Shown in pieces: positions 10,249-18,506 of a DNA stretch of 64,000 bases. Position 1 is the first letter of the stretch; each line of letters begins with the position of its first letter. The DNA is from Aquimarina pacifica (GTDB lineage: Bacteria; Bacteroidota; Bacteroidia; Flavobacteriales; Flavobacteriaceae). Location: positions 157,913-221,912 of the forward strand of contig NZ_JACC01000007.1 in NCBI RefSeq assembly GCF_000520955.1, in the 5' to 3' direction. The notes beneath the pieces were generated by a model. The model was given only the letters and a program-made list of their open reading frames with translations, did no database searches and was not told where the DNA came from. The position numbers and the translations under genes were made by a program.

Positions 10249-10938
10249 ATGAAAAAAACATACTTAAAAACTATTCTTATTTGTTGCTTAGGAATATTCT
10301 TAACTCAATGTGAGCTAGAGGATGGAGAACCCGGCAGCGCAGGAACCTTTGGCCAAAATGGGGTTGATGGCATTGATGGTATCGACGGGGAGGATGGAGA
10401 CCCTGCAACGACAATAGACGAATCGACACAGTACGGAAAATTTACTCTTAATCTTACAGGAACACGATCTGATAATGTTTCGTTTAATGAAACTGCAGAA
10501 TTTCTTTATACAGGCATCGATATATCTTCGGCACCAAACCAAGTATATATTAGTGAAACGTCTATGATGTTCGATATAGTGAAGTTCTTAGAAATTCCTA
10601 GTTTTCCATACCAATCTACCTATCTCTATATAATGTTTCAAGTTAATAACCCTGGAGAAGAAACAGAGTCTTATGATTTCCTTGCCTACATTAATGATTA
10701 CCCAATTATTTTTGATGACCTCAGCTACATAATCCTTACTCAAGATTATGACTCAGAGGATTCTATTGTATCTAATTTTGAAATATCTAATTACAGTTTT
10801 GATGACGAAACGAATCAACTTATACTTTCATACTCATTCGACACAGATGTAAGTGGAAATGATCTTCTTGATAATCTATCTATATCGGGAGAAATTGATG
10901 CTTTTGTCCCAGAATCCTATGGTTTTTTCAGCCCTTGA
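10249..10938 (+). CDS. Collagen-like lipoprotein 2 (cassette 1, subtype B)
   Basis: The protein has 229 residues, with lipobox Cys21 (IFLTQC). The Gly-X-Y segment starts with EDGEPGSAGTFG, the subtype B pattern shared with genes 5 and 8, which includes the only Pro in the triplets. The conserved domain opens with TQYGKFTLNLTGTRSD and includes NPGEETESYDF and ISNYSFDDETNQ. Like genes 5 and 8, it lacks the N-x-T-G-N-D-L step and instead has DVSGNDLLDNL; it ends in YGFFSP. It lies 46 bp after gene 1, with TAACGTATAAAAAA upstream as in gene 8. It is probably translated from the same message as genes 1 and 3. No enzymatic motif is visible. Confidence 0.85.
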   Translation: MKKTYLKTILICCLGIFLTQCELEDGEPGSAGTFGQNGVDGIDGIDGEDGDPATTIDESTQYGKFTLNLTGTRSDNVSFNETAEFLYTGIDISSAPNQVYISETSMMFDIVKFLEIPSFPYQSTYLYIMFQVNNPGEETESYDFLAYINDYPIIFDDLSYIILTQDYDSEDSIVSNFEISNYSFDDETNQLILSYSFDTDVSGNDLLDNLSISGEIDAFVPESYGFFSP

Positions 10939-11008
10939 TTATGCGAACACCTATAAAACATAATTGATGTCGATAAAACGGATATTTTTAAATTTAAAAA
11001 ATGAAAAA

Positions 11009-11710
11009 ATGAAATATATATATTCTAAAATTTTTATAATCTTTTGTTTAGGCCTAATCCTTGCCTGTCAGGGTGAAGAGGGTGCAGACGGTATTGATGG
11101 TATAGACGGAATAGATGGAGCAAATGGCGAGGATGGTGTTGACGGTGTCGATGCCGAAAACCTAGATAGTTATGATGCGTTTACACAATACGGCAGCATT
11201 CTATTAACCCTAGAAGGGACAAGAGCAGATGATGTTGCTTTTACTGAGAATGCCGAATTTAAATTTACTGCTACCAGCCCTGACAATTCTTGGAGCGGGG
11301 ACCCAATAAATGTTGTGAGTGTTGGCGAAACAGAAACCGAATTCGATGTGATTCGCTTTTTAAGCACACCTAATGGTGATGTAAACCAATCCTCAGTGAG
11401 TATCGATTTTGTCACTATTAACCCCGGAGAAGAAACAGAGACCTATGAATTTGCCTTAGCAATTAGTAACTATGCTGTCATTGGTGAGGATCTCAAAATA
11501 TTTGTCATCAATGACACTTATGAAGATACTGATGGAGACATCTCTAATTTTGAGATTACGAATTACAGTTTTGATGATGCTACGAATAATTTTGTATTCT
11601 CATTCTCTTTTGATGTGGCAGCCGATAGCAACGTAACAGGAAATGATCTTTCTATATCAGGAGAAGTAAATATTACTGTTCTAGAAGCCTATGAAGCTCC
11701 AGCACCATAA
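11009..11710 (+). CDS. Collagen-like lipoprotein 3 (cassette 1, subtype C)
   Basis: I choose the ATG at 11009 (233 residues) over the upstream 10964, because the signal peptide (MKYIYSKIFIIFCLG) begins there. An out-of-frame ATG lies 8 nt before it, and gene 9 also has one 10 nt before its start. The lipobox is LILAC with Cys20, the one-residue-shorter form shared with genes 6 and 9. The triplet run GIDGIDGIDGANG is followed by an ELD-like spacer and TQYGSILLTLEGTRADD. A Trp-containing loop (SWSGD) marks subtype C. The domain ends with TGNDLSISGEVNITVLEAYE. A stem-loop follows the stop and may end the first cassette. Confidence 0.85.
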   Translation: MKYIYSKIFIIFCLGLILACQGEEGADGIDGIDGIDGANGEDGVDGVDAENLDSYDAFTQYGSILLTLEGTRADDVAFTENAEFKFTATSPDNSWSGDPINVVSVGETETEFDVIRFLSTPNGDVNQSSVSIDFVTINPGEETETYEFALAISNYAVIGEDLKIFVINDTYEDTDGDISNFEITNYSFDDATNNFVFSFSFDVAADSNVTGNDLSISGEVNITVLEAYEAPAP

Positions 11711-11725
11711 AAACATGAATCATGC

Positions 11726-11767
11726 TAGACACCTATACAAAAGAAAAATCTTTTACATAAGTGTCTA
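11726..11767 (+). terminator. Stem-loop after cassette 1 (possible weak terminator)
   Basis: An 11-bp stem with one mismatch (11726-11736 with 11757-11767) lies 15 bp after the stop of gene 3. It has no strong T-tract, so termination is uncertain, but the position matches the clear terminators after genes 6, 9 and 12. Confidence 0.4.
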
Positions 11768-11904
11768 TAAAACTTTATTAATTTACTCATTGTACATATA
11801 CAACTACAAATTTCGAAAAAACCTCATAAAGTCCTAGTTCGAAATTCGGTAACACTAATTTATTTAACAAAAATTCTATTTATTAATCATTTAAAAGTAA
11901 GAAA

Positions 11905-12654
11905 ATGAAAAAAATGTATTTAAGAATTATTTTACTATCCTGTCTAGGCATATTCCTTGCCAATTGCGAGGATGGAGAAAATGGCCTGCCAGGAGCAGAT
12001 GCCACGACAGATGGTACCGATGGTACGGATGGTACTGACGGTGTCGATGGTATTGATGGTGATGGTTTTGATGAACTCGCACAGTATGGTAGCATTATGG
12101 TTTCTCTTGAAGGATCTATAGGTGAGGATAAAACTCCTTTTACTTATGAAGAGGAATTCAAATTTACTGATACTAATGGATATAACGTTGGCGATGAAAA
12201 TTCATTTTACACTTATGAAGAGGAAGAAGATTCTGAAGAAGAAGTACCAGAAGGCGAAGAAACCTACACTACTTTTATAGAGTTTGAGTCAGAACGCTAT
12301 TTAACAAATCCTGGATCTTACAGTAGCCATATCGAATTATTCCTGGGAGTATACACTACTTCTGACGGCACATTTGGATATGACTACATATCTCTCGATT
12401 TTGAAAATTTGAATATTCTCACAGATGCACTAGAATACTTTGAAATGGATGATTCATTTGACGACGACGATGAAATGGCGAATCTTCAAATACAAGACTA
12501 TAGTTTTGACGAAGAAACACAAACCCTAACATTTTCGTTTTCTTTTAATATAGCACCTGATAATAATGACACAGGAAACGATCTTGCAGTATCTATTGAA
12601 GCAAGTCTCGTTCTTTTTAAAGAAGTTGAAGAAATAGACGAACTTCTTGACTAA
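11905..12654 (+). CDS. Collagen-like lipoprotein 4 (cassette 2, subtype A)
   Basis: At 249 residues this is the longest member, with Cys21 in IFLANC followed by EDGEN as in gene 1. Its triplets include DATTDGTDGTDGTDG, the subtype A pattern. It differs from its paralogues by an extra acidic insertion at about residues 105-125 (EEEEDSEEEVPEGEE), which gives a very low predicted pI. The domain keeps LAQYGSIMVSLEGS, IQDYSFDEETQ and FNIAPDNNDTGNDLAV. It starts a new cassette after a 194-bp gap. The degenerate leader motif ATTTAACAAAA lies at 11862-11872. Confidence 0.85.
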   Translation: MKKMYLRIILLSCLGIFLANCEDGENGLPGADATTDGTDGTDGTDGVDGIDGDGFDELAQYGSIMVSLEGSIGEDKTPFTYEEEFKFTDTNGYNVGDENSFYTYEEEEDSEEEVPEGEETYTTFIEFESERYLTNPGSYSSHIELFLGVYTTSDGTFGYDYISLDFENLNILTDALEYFEMDDSFDDDDEMANLQIQDYSFDEETQTLTFSFSFNIAPDNNDTGNDLAVSIEASLVLFKEVEEIDELLD

Positions 12655-12718
12655 ATTCTAAATATTAAAATAAAATATATCGTATTACTAGAATAATATG
12701 ACAAAAATTATATATAGC

Positions 12719-13432
12719 ATGAAAAATAAATATGTAAGAATACTTTTAATCTGCTGTTTAGGAATATTCCTTGCTAATTGCGAAGCAGAAGATGGAGAAC
12801 CAGGAGAAGCAGGTCAATTTGGATTAAGTGGCACCAATGGTGCTGATGGAGAAAATGGCGTTAACGGTCTTGATGGCCTAGGTTTTGACGAATTATTAAA
12901 ATACGGTGGTATCACTATGACTTTTGATGGCACTCGATCAGACGGACTTGAATTTACCGAAGTACGAGAGTTTAAGTACCTTCCTTCAGAAAGTGCTGGT
13001 GATTATAATTATGTAGAAATAGATGAGGACGAAGAAACTGATTACAAAGAATTCTATATCGAACGTTTCTTAGGTAATCCAGATGACACAGATTACTACG
13101 GTACATTAGCAGACCTATATTTCGAAATTGAAGATGCAGGAGAAGAAACTGAGTCAATGTACTTCGAACTTGAGCTAGAAGGGTTTTCCTTAGTTTTTGA
13201 TGACTTAACGTTTATAGAGTTTACTGAATACGACTACTACGAAACGGGTGATTCTGATATCTCAGAACTAGAAATAACAAATTATAGTTTTGATGACGAA
13301 ACAAATCAATTTACCTTATCTATATCTGCCATTATGGATACTGATAGTTCTGACGATTTTGATAGCTTAACGGTAACCATAGACATCGACATAGTTGTAT
13401 TTGAGTACGTAGATGGAGGCTTTCGCCGCTAA
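12719..13432 (+). CDS. Collagen-like lipoprotein 5 (cassette 2, subtype B)
   Basis: The start at 12719 (237 residues) is preferred over 12698 because MKNKYVRILLICCLGIF is the canonical signal peptide of the family; Cys21 is in FLANC. The triplets open with AEDGEPGEAGQFG, the subtype B signature. The domain has MTFDGTRSDG, DAGEETESMYF and ITNYSFDDETN. As in genes 2 and 8, the C-terminal part lacks the T-G-N-D-L motif and reads SSDDFDSLTVT. It ends in DGGFRR, and gene 8 shows a related DGGG tail. Spacing is 64 bp from gene 4 and 66 bp to gene 6. Confidence 0.85.
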   Translation: MKNKYVRILLICCLGIFLANCEAEDGEPGEAGQFGLSGTNGADGENGVNGLDGLGFDELLKYGGITMTFDGTRSDGLEFTEVREFKYLPSESAGDYNYVEIDEDEETDYKEFYIERFLGNPDDTDYYGTLADLYFEIEDAGEETESMYFELELEGFSLVFDDLTFIEFTEYDYYETGDSDISELEITNYSFDDETNQFTLSISAIMDTDSSDDFDSLTVTIDIDIVVFEYVDGGFRR

Positions 13433-13498
13433 AAATAAATTCAGAAGTATAAACGCACAACAATGCATATACAGATGCACCTTAAAAAAATAATAAAA

Positions 13499-14200
13499 AT
13501 GAAAAACACATATATAAAAACAATATTAGCCTGTTGCCTGGTGATTTTCCTTGCCTGTGAAGGAGGAGAAGACGGTGCCAATGGGATCGATGGACTGAAT
13601 GGAATTGACGGAACAGATGGATCTGACGGAACAGATGGTACAGACGGAATAACAGACGCATTATATGAAGAACTTGCTCAGTACGGTACTATTTCACTCA
13701 CAATAGAAGGCACAAGAGCCGATGATATTGCATTTACAGAAGAAGCCGTGTTCTCATATGCTCCCACGGTATTAATGTCTTCTTGGGGTAGTTCTTATGA
13801 AACAAATATTGTAAATATTGAAGAAGACGAAATATATTTTTCTGTTTCCAGATTTTCAGGGACACCAAATGATGATGATTATTCATTTGCTGCTCTTTAC
13901 TTTATGGTTTCTGACCCAGGAGAAGAAACTGAAAGCTATGAATTTGATTTAGAATTAAACTCCTATGCTGTTATCACTGATGATTTACAATACTTTATAC
14001 TTGATCAATATTTCGAAGATGATAGTGTAGAGAATTTTGAAATTACAAACTATAGTTTTGATCAAGAAACAAACAACCTACTACTTTCTTTTACTTTTGA
14101 GGTATTAGGAGAAGATAATGAAACTGGTAATGACATGACAGTATCTGGAGAAATTGATATAATTGCATTAGAAGAGTATGAAGCCCCTATATCAGGCTAA
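13499..14200 (+). CDS. Collagen-like lipoprotein 6 (cassette 2, subtype C)
   Basis: The start at 13499 (233 residues) is chosen over 13463 because the signal peptide MKNTYIKTILACCLVIF begins there and nearly matches gene 9. Cys20 in FLAC is followed by EGGEDGANG. The triplet run includes GTDGSDGTDGTDG. The domain shows LAQYGTISLTIEGTRADD, a Trp loop (SSWGSS), DPGEETESYEF and ITNYSFDQETNN, then TGNDMTVSGEID. It ends the second cassette and is followed 21 bp later by a perfect terminator hairpin. Together with gene 9 it shows the closest visible signal-peptide identity in the array, supporting cassette duplication. Confidence 0.85.
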   Translation: MKNTYIKTILACCLVIFLACEGGEDGANGIDGLNGIDGTDGSDGTDGTDGITDALYEELAQYGTISLTIEGTRADDIAFTEEAVFSYAPTVLMSSWGSSYETNIVNIEEDEIYFSVSRFSGTPNDDDYSFAALYFMVSDPGEETESYEFDLELNSYAVITDDLQYFILDQYFEDDSVENFEITNYSFDQETNNLLLSFTFEVLGEDNETGNDMTVSGEIDIIALEEYEAPISG

Positions 14201-14221
14201 TACAAAAAAACAACAAAAACT

Positions 14222-14265
14222 AAAAACCGTCGTTTGCGCTATGCAAATGGCGGTTTTTGGTTTTT
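14222..14265 (+). terminator. Rho-independent terminator of cassette 2
   Basis: A 16-bp stem (14222-14237 with 14243-14258, two G-T pairs) has a 5-nt loop and a T-rich tail. Confidence 0.85.
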
Positions 14266-14428
14266 ACAGGAATATATAACCCTGATGCAAGTCTACGCAC
14301 CACACATCAGTATAAAAAATTCTCTAAAAAGAGATGTTCGATATAATAATCACTTAAAATATGTAGAATGATATACGTTGAAATAGGTAATACATATAAA
14401 AATCATTACTTTTATCGTTTAAAATTGT

Positions 14429-14439
14429 ATTTAATCGAA
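14429..14439 (+). promoter_or_regulatory. Conserved leader motif ATTTAATCGAA before cassette 3
   Basis: This is identical to the 11-mer before gene 1 and is placed 26 bp before the ATG of gene 7. The surrounding AT-rich sequence is also similar, so common descent of the upstream regions is likely. Confidence 0.45.
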
Positions 14440-14465
14440 TTTTTAATGTTTTTAATGCTAAAAAA

Positions 14466-15179
14466 ATGAAAAAAAAACTACTTAAAATTATGCTCCTTAG
14501 TTCTCTTGCTCTTTTTCTGAGCAACTGCGATGGAGAAGATGGTATTGATGGTATCGATGCAACTATAGATGGTACCGACGGAGTCAATGGTACTAATGGT
14601 GAAGATGGTGAAGATGGCCTTGGTTTTGATGACCTATTACAGTACGGGAATATTGATATAACATTACAAGGGACGGCCATCGACGATACGCCATTTACAG
14701 ACCAATCATCCTTTAAGTTTACCTCAATAGGATCAATACAAGAAACCAGTTCTGTATATCACTATGAAGGTGATGAAGAGCTTGATGAAGACCCTTATAC
14801 CAGTTTTAATGTAATACGGTATGTATCGTCTCCAGCTTTTATTGTATCTAACGCTCTTTATTTTGACCTTACTGTCACCAACCCCGAAGGAGGATCTCCT
14901 GACTATGATATAGATATGTATCTTGAGGGACACGTAGTGTATACTACTGCTACAAAATACTTTAGCTTTAATGAAGGATATGAATCAGATGAGAATATGG
15001 CAAATCTTGATATTTCAGCATATAATTTTGATGAAGAAACGGGTATGCTTACCATGTCCTTCTCATTTAACGTCGCTCCAGATGATAATAACACGAATAA
15101 TGATCTAGCTGTATCTGTAGATATTAATGTGCAAGTCTTCGAAAGAATTGAAACACCCGAAACAGCAATTCCTCTCTAA
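14466..15179 (+). CDS. Collagen-like lipoprotein 7 (cassette 3, subtype A)
   Basis: The protein has 237 residues, with Cys21 in LFLSNC followed by DGEDG. Subtype A features are DATIDGTDGVNG in the triplet run and FNVAPDDNNTNNDLAV near the end. The tail ETPETAIPL resembles that of gene 1. The domain core starts LLQYGNIDITLQGT. The usual N-P-G-E-E-T-E-S motif is altered to NPEGGSPDYD, one of the larger departures in the family. It heads cassette 3 after a terminator and a 265-bp gap carrying the conserved leader motif. Confidence 0.85.
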   Translation: MKKKLLKIMLLSSLALFLSNCDGEDGIDGIDATIDGTDGVNGTNGEDGEDGLGFDDLLQYGNIDITLQGTAIDDTPFTDQSSFKFTSIGSIQETSSVYHYEGDEELDEDPYTSFNVIRYVSSPAFIVSNALYFDLTVTNPEGGSPDYDIDMYLEGHVVYTTATKYFSFNEGYESDENMANLDISAYNFDEETGMLTMSFSFNVAPDDNNTNNDLAVSVDINVQVFERIETPETAIPL

Positions 15180-15230
15180 TTTTAAAAAATTATATTCTTT
15201 ATATACTTATAACGTATAAAAAACTGAAAC

Positions 15231-15935
15231 ATGAAAAAAAAATACATACACCTAATTGTAATATTATGCTTAGGAATATTCCTTGCTAATTGCGAAGGAG
15301 AAGATGGTGAACCAGGAGACGCTGGAGAATTCGGACTTAACGGAGTTAATGGCACTGATGGTGAAAATGGTACTGATGGTACTAATGGACTTGGCTTTGA
15401 TGAACTTACCCAAAACGGTAGTTTTATAATTACCTTTACAGGCACTCGTTCTGATAACCTTAGCTTTTCAAAAACTGAAGAATTCAAATATACTTCTAAT
15501 ACCCTAAATTTTAGTTCAAATAATGTAACTATTGACGAGTCTGATATAAGTTTTAATATGACTAGATACCTAGGTACGCCCAATGTTGAACCCGCTTACG
15601 GAACCTCTTTAAACATTAACTTAGACGTTGAAAATGTTGGAGAAGAAACAGAATCATTTTATATCAATTTTGGTCTCTATCAATACGACTTAGTTTTTGA
15701 TGATTTAAAATTTATTAATTTCAATGATAGTTTCCAATCTGATGGTATTAATGTATCTAACTTCGAAATTTCTGACTATAGTTTTGATGAAGAAACAAAC
15801 GCAGTAACCTTTACTTTTTCTACTGATATTGATGTGAGTGGAGATGATCGACTCACAAGTCTTTCTATGGCTGTAGTGGTTGATGCGGTAGCAGCAGAAT
15901 CAATAGACGGGGGTGGAATCGGTGGCCCATTCTAA
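15231..15935 (+). CDS. Collagen-like lipoprotein 8 (cassette 3, subtype B)
   Basis: The protein has 234 residues, with Cys21 in FLANC. EGEDGEPGDAGEFG opens the triplets as in genes 2 and 5. The first domain strand reads TQNGSFIITFTGTRSDN, where most paralogues have Q-Y-G. Later it has ENVGEETESFYI and ISDYSFDEETNA, then DVSGDDRLTSL in place of the T-G-N-D-L motif, as in gene 2. It ends in a Gly-rich tail (DGGGIGGPF). The upstream DNA contains TAACGTATAAAAAA, matching gene 2. Confidence 0.85.
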   Translation: MKKKYIHLIVILCLGIFLANCEGEDGEPGDAGEFGLNGVNGTDGENGTDGTNGLGFDELTQNGSFIITFTGTRSDNLSFSKTEEFKYTSNTLNFSSNNVTIDESDISFNMTRYLGTPNVEPAYGTSLNINLDVENVGEETESFYINFGLYQYDLVFDDLKFINFNDSFQSDGINVSNFEISDYSFDEETNAVTFTFSTDIDVSGDDRLTSLSMAVVVDAVAAESIDGGGIGGPF

Positions 15936-16000
15936 AAGAAATAGTAAAAATATTAGTATAGAATACATAATTATTGGATGTATTAAAAAAATGAAAAAAA

Positions 16001-16723
16001 ATGAAAAAAATATATTTTAAAACAATTTTAGCATGTTGCTTGGTTATCTTTCTAGCCTGCGAGGGAGGAGAAGATGGGCCCAATGGCATTGATGGTGTTA
16101 ATGGGATTGATGGTACGGATGGAGAAAATGGAGTCGATGGTATCGACGGAGAAACTGCAGAGATCTACGACCTATTCTCAAAATATGGTAGTATCTCCCT
16201 TACTATAGAAGGAACTAGGCCTGATGATGTCCCTTTTACTGACGAAGTAATGTTCAAATTTGCCCCTACGACATCAACATCGACAGGAGGCTGGGGACCA
16301 GAAGATGAAACTAATTTGGTCAATATAGAGGAAGATGAAATAAGCTTTAACATTGCCCGGTTTCTAAGTATCCCTGATGCAGAGGTATTTAATCAGGCAT
16401 ATGCCGCTCTTAATTTAATCGTAAGTGATCCGGGAGAAGAGACAGAAAGCCTATCCTTTGCTTTAAACTTAGATAACTATGAGATACTTACTGAAGACTC
16501 AAAGTATTTTGTTCTGGATGAATCTTTCGATAGTGACAGCAATATCATAAATTTAGAGATCACGAACTACAGTTTTGATCAAATAACAAACAACTTAGTA
16601 CTTTCTTTTTCTTTTGATCTCCCTGCAGATGAAAGCAATATTGGTACAGACCTTTCTATCACAGGAGAAATCGATGTGGTTGTGCTAGAACAGTACGGAA
16701 CATCACCTCTTCCTCTTGACTAA
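16001..16723 (+). CDS. Collagen-like lipoprotein 9 (cassette 3, subtype C)
   Basis: The protein has 240 residues. A competing ATG at 15991 is out of frame and quickly hits a stop, so 16001 is the start. The signal peptide MKKIYFKTILACCLVIF and Cys20 in FLAC match gene 6. The triplets contain GPNGIDGVNGIDG. Domain features are SKYGSISLTIEGTRPDD, a Trp loop (GGWGPED), the acidic NIEEDEISF strand that matches NIEEDEIYF of gene 6, DPGEETESLSF and ITNYSFDQITNN. It ends the third cassette, 50 bp before a terminator. Confidence 0.85.
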   Translation: MKKIYFKTILACCLVIFLACEGGEDGPNGIDGVNGIDGTDGENGVDGIDGETAEIYDLFSKYGSISLTIEGTRPDDVPFTDEVMFKFAPTTSTSTGGWGPEDETNLVNIEEDEISFNIARFLSIPDAEVFNQAYAALNLIVSDPGEETESLSFALNLDNYEILTEDSKYFVLDESFDSDSNIINLEITNYSFDQITNNLVLSFSFDLPADESNIGTDLSITGEIDVVVLEQYGTSPLPLD

Positions 16724-16773
16724 ACATAGAGCACAGAAAACATTCTAAAAACCACCATTTGTGGTATAAATCT

Positions 16774-16805
16774 CCCCAAAAAGCTAAACACTATTTGGGG
16801 TTTTT
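16774..16805 (+). terminator. Rho-independent terminator of cassette 3
   Basis: A 7-bp GC-rich stem (CCCCAAA 16774-16780 with TTTGGGG 16794-16800) is followed directly by TTTTT. Confidence 0.8.
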
Positions 16806-16968
16806 ATATACGTTTTAAAAAAACAACATAATGACAGTGCACAACTAGAGTGTTTACTTTTAAAAAAAATCCTTACACTCAGGTATATTACGTACAACCT
16901 ATATTAAAAGAAATACTTTGAAATAATTAATAAATCTGATATAATTATTTTTTATCTTAAACAAATAT

Positions 16969-16979
16969 ATTTAATCAAA
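16969..16979 (+). promoter_or_regulatory. Leader motif ATTTAATCAAA before cassette 4
   Basis: This is one change from the motif before genes 1 and 7, and lies 26 bp before the ATG of gene 10. Confidence 0.4.
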
Positions 16980-17005
16980 ATTCGATATTCTAAACATTAA
17001 AAAAA

Positions 17006-17725
17006 ATGAAAAAAACGTACACACGACTCATTTTACTGAGTTGCTTTGCTCTTTTTCTTAGCAATTGTGAAGGAGAAGATGGTACCGATGGCCTAACAAT
17101 TAATGGCATTGACGGTATTGACGGAACTGATGGTATCAACGGAACCGATGGCGAAGACGCCTTTGGTTTTGATGAATTGACACAATACGGAAGTATTACC
17201 CTCACCCTAGAAGGAACCAGCCCCGATGACAGGCCTATTGACCTTACCGAAACCTTTGAATTCAACTCGGTAGAAGCAAGTGATATCTCGGGATACAATC
17301 AGGTAGACTATGGCACCAATACGCTTATATTTAACGTAAAGCGTTTTCTAAGCGCACCCGATGATACCTATCAAGATACCAACGTGTATTTTGACCTTAT
17401 CGTTACGGATCCCGGAGAAGAAACCGAATCCTTAGATTTTGATTTTGGAATCGAGTACTATGCCGTTACGTTTGAGGATTTTGATTATTTCACTATCGAT
17501 GAAGAGTACGAATCAGACGACACAGGTGTTTCTAATGTAGTAGTCACCAACTACAGCTTTGATGACGAAACCAACAATCTCACCTTTTCCTTTTCTTTGG
17601 ATGTAGCCGCTGATAATAACGACACTGAAAACGACCTATCCATCTCTGGAGAGGTAAATGTAATTGTACTAGAGCAAATTGAGCAGGAAGATGATGGTCC
17701 TGGCCCTGGTCCTGGAGGTCCATGA
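17006..17725 (+). CDS. Collagen-like lipoprotein 10 (cassette 4, A-like signal peptide)
   Basis: The protein has 239 residues. The signal peptide ends in ALFLSNC (Cys21), as in gene 7, followed by EGEDGTDG. The triplets include an interruption (LTINGIDGIDG). The conserved domain is close to the family consensus: TQYGSITLTLEGTSPDD, DPGEETESLDFDF, TNYSFDDETNNLTFSFSLDV. The C-terminal motif ENDLSISGEVNVIVLEQ is closer to subtype C, so the gene looks mosaic. The tail is Gly-Pro rich (DDGPGPGPGGP). The codon choice in its first half is visibly more GC-rich than in its neighbours. It heads cassette 4 after a terminator and a 282-bp gap. Confidence 0.85.
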   Translation: MKKTYTRLILLSCFALFLSNCEGEDGTDGLTINGIDGIDGTDGINGTDGEDAFGFDELTQYGSITLTLEGTSPDDRPIDLTETFEFNSVEASDISGYNQVDYGTNTLIFNVKRFLSAPDDTYQDTNVYFDLIVTDPGEETESLDFDFGIEYYAVTFEDFDYFTIDEEYESDDTGVSNVVVTNYSFDDETNNLTFSFSLDVAADNNDTENDLSISGEVNVIVLEQIEQEDDGPGPGPGGP

Positions 17726-17786
17726 TATAAGTCATATCATGCATTCTAATTCACAGTATTCAGTAGTACTTAAAAACAAAACAAAA

Positions 17787-18485
17787 ATGAAAAAAACATA
17801 TATAAAAACAATATTAATCTGCTGCCTGGGACTTCTTCTTGCCAATTGCGAGGACGGTGCAGATGGTGCAGATGGCGGAACAGTAACAAACGGTATTGAT
17901 GGAGTTGACGGTATTGATGGAGTTGACGGGGTTGATGGGGAAAACGGTGCCGGTTTTGATGAATTATTACAGTATGGTAGCATTACCACTACCCTAGAAG
18001 GAACAAGACCTGATGGAGTCCCTTTTACTGACAATCAAGTATTTAGATTTGGATATACCAATATGGAGGAAGATGATTATGAAGGTATAGAAACCGATGA
18101 TGAGTCTATCTTTTTTAATGCCTGGCGGTTTCAGGGAGCCCCAGATGATTATTATTCATCAGCATCTACCTATTTTGAACTGATTGTATATAATCCTGGA
18201 GAAAATAATCAGTACTTCGAGTTAGACTTTGAATTCTATTACTACTTTGTTTTAGGAGATGACCTAAAATATTTTGACATGGATGATTACTTCAACTTCT
18301 CAGAGATGGCAAATGTCAATATTTCAAATTATAATTTTGATGACACAACTAATCATCTGACATTCTCCTTTTCTTTTAATGTAGCACCTGATGATAATGT
18401 AACAGATCACGACCTTGCAGTTTCTGGAGAGGTTGATGTATTTATCAGAGATGAAATCGAAGTAGAAGAAGAACCTGTCTTATAA
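17787..18485 (+). CDS. Collagen-like lipoprotein 11 (cassette 4, mosaic)
   Basis: The frame opens at 17679 inside gene 10, but the signal peptide MKKTYIKTILICCLG starts at 17787 (232 residues), which removes the overlap. Cys21 is in LLANC. The signal peptide resembles gene 2 (subtype B), whereas the C-terminal NVAPDDNVTDHDLAVSGEV resembles subtype A. The triplets (GVDGIDGVDGVDGENG) are preceded by an interruption (GGTVTNG). The domain includes LLQYGSITTTLEGTRPDG, NPGENNQYFEL in place of N-P-G-E-E-T-E-S, and ISNYNFDDTTN. The tail is acidic (EVEEEPVL). Confidence 0.85.
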   Translation: MKKTYIKTILICCLGLLLANCEDGADGADGGTVTNGIDGVDGIDGVDGVDGENGAGFDELLQYGSITTTLEGTRPDGVPFTDNQVFRFGYTNMEEDDYEGIETDDESIFFNAWRFQGAPDDYYSSASTYFELIVYNPGENNQYFELDFEFYYYFVLGDDLKYFDMDDYFNFSEMANVNISNYNFDDTTNHLTFSFSFNVAPDDNVTDHDLAVSGEVDVFIRDEIEVEEEPVL

Positions 18486-18506
18486 TATACCAAAACTCAA
18501 AAAAAA

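Noticed and set aside
9440..18034. Minus-strand ORFs rich in Ser and Pro over the lipoprotein genes (for example 9440-9739, 11883-12095, 14354-14680, 15182-15583, 17732-18034)
   Set aside because: They are the antisense reading of Gly-Asp triplets, which always gives S-P-S-T-P-like peptides; they lack starts, promoters and family features.
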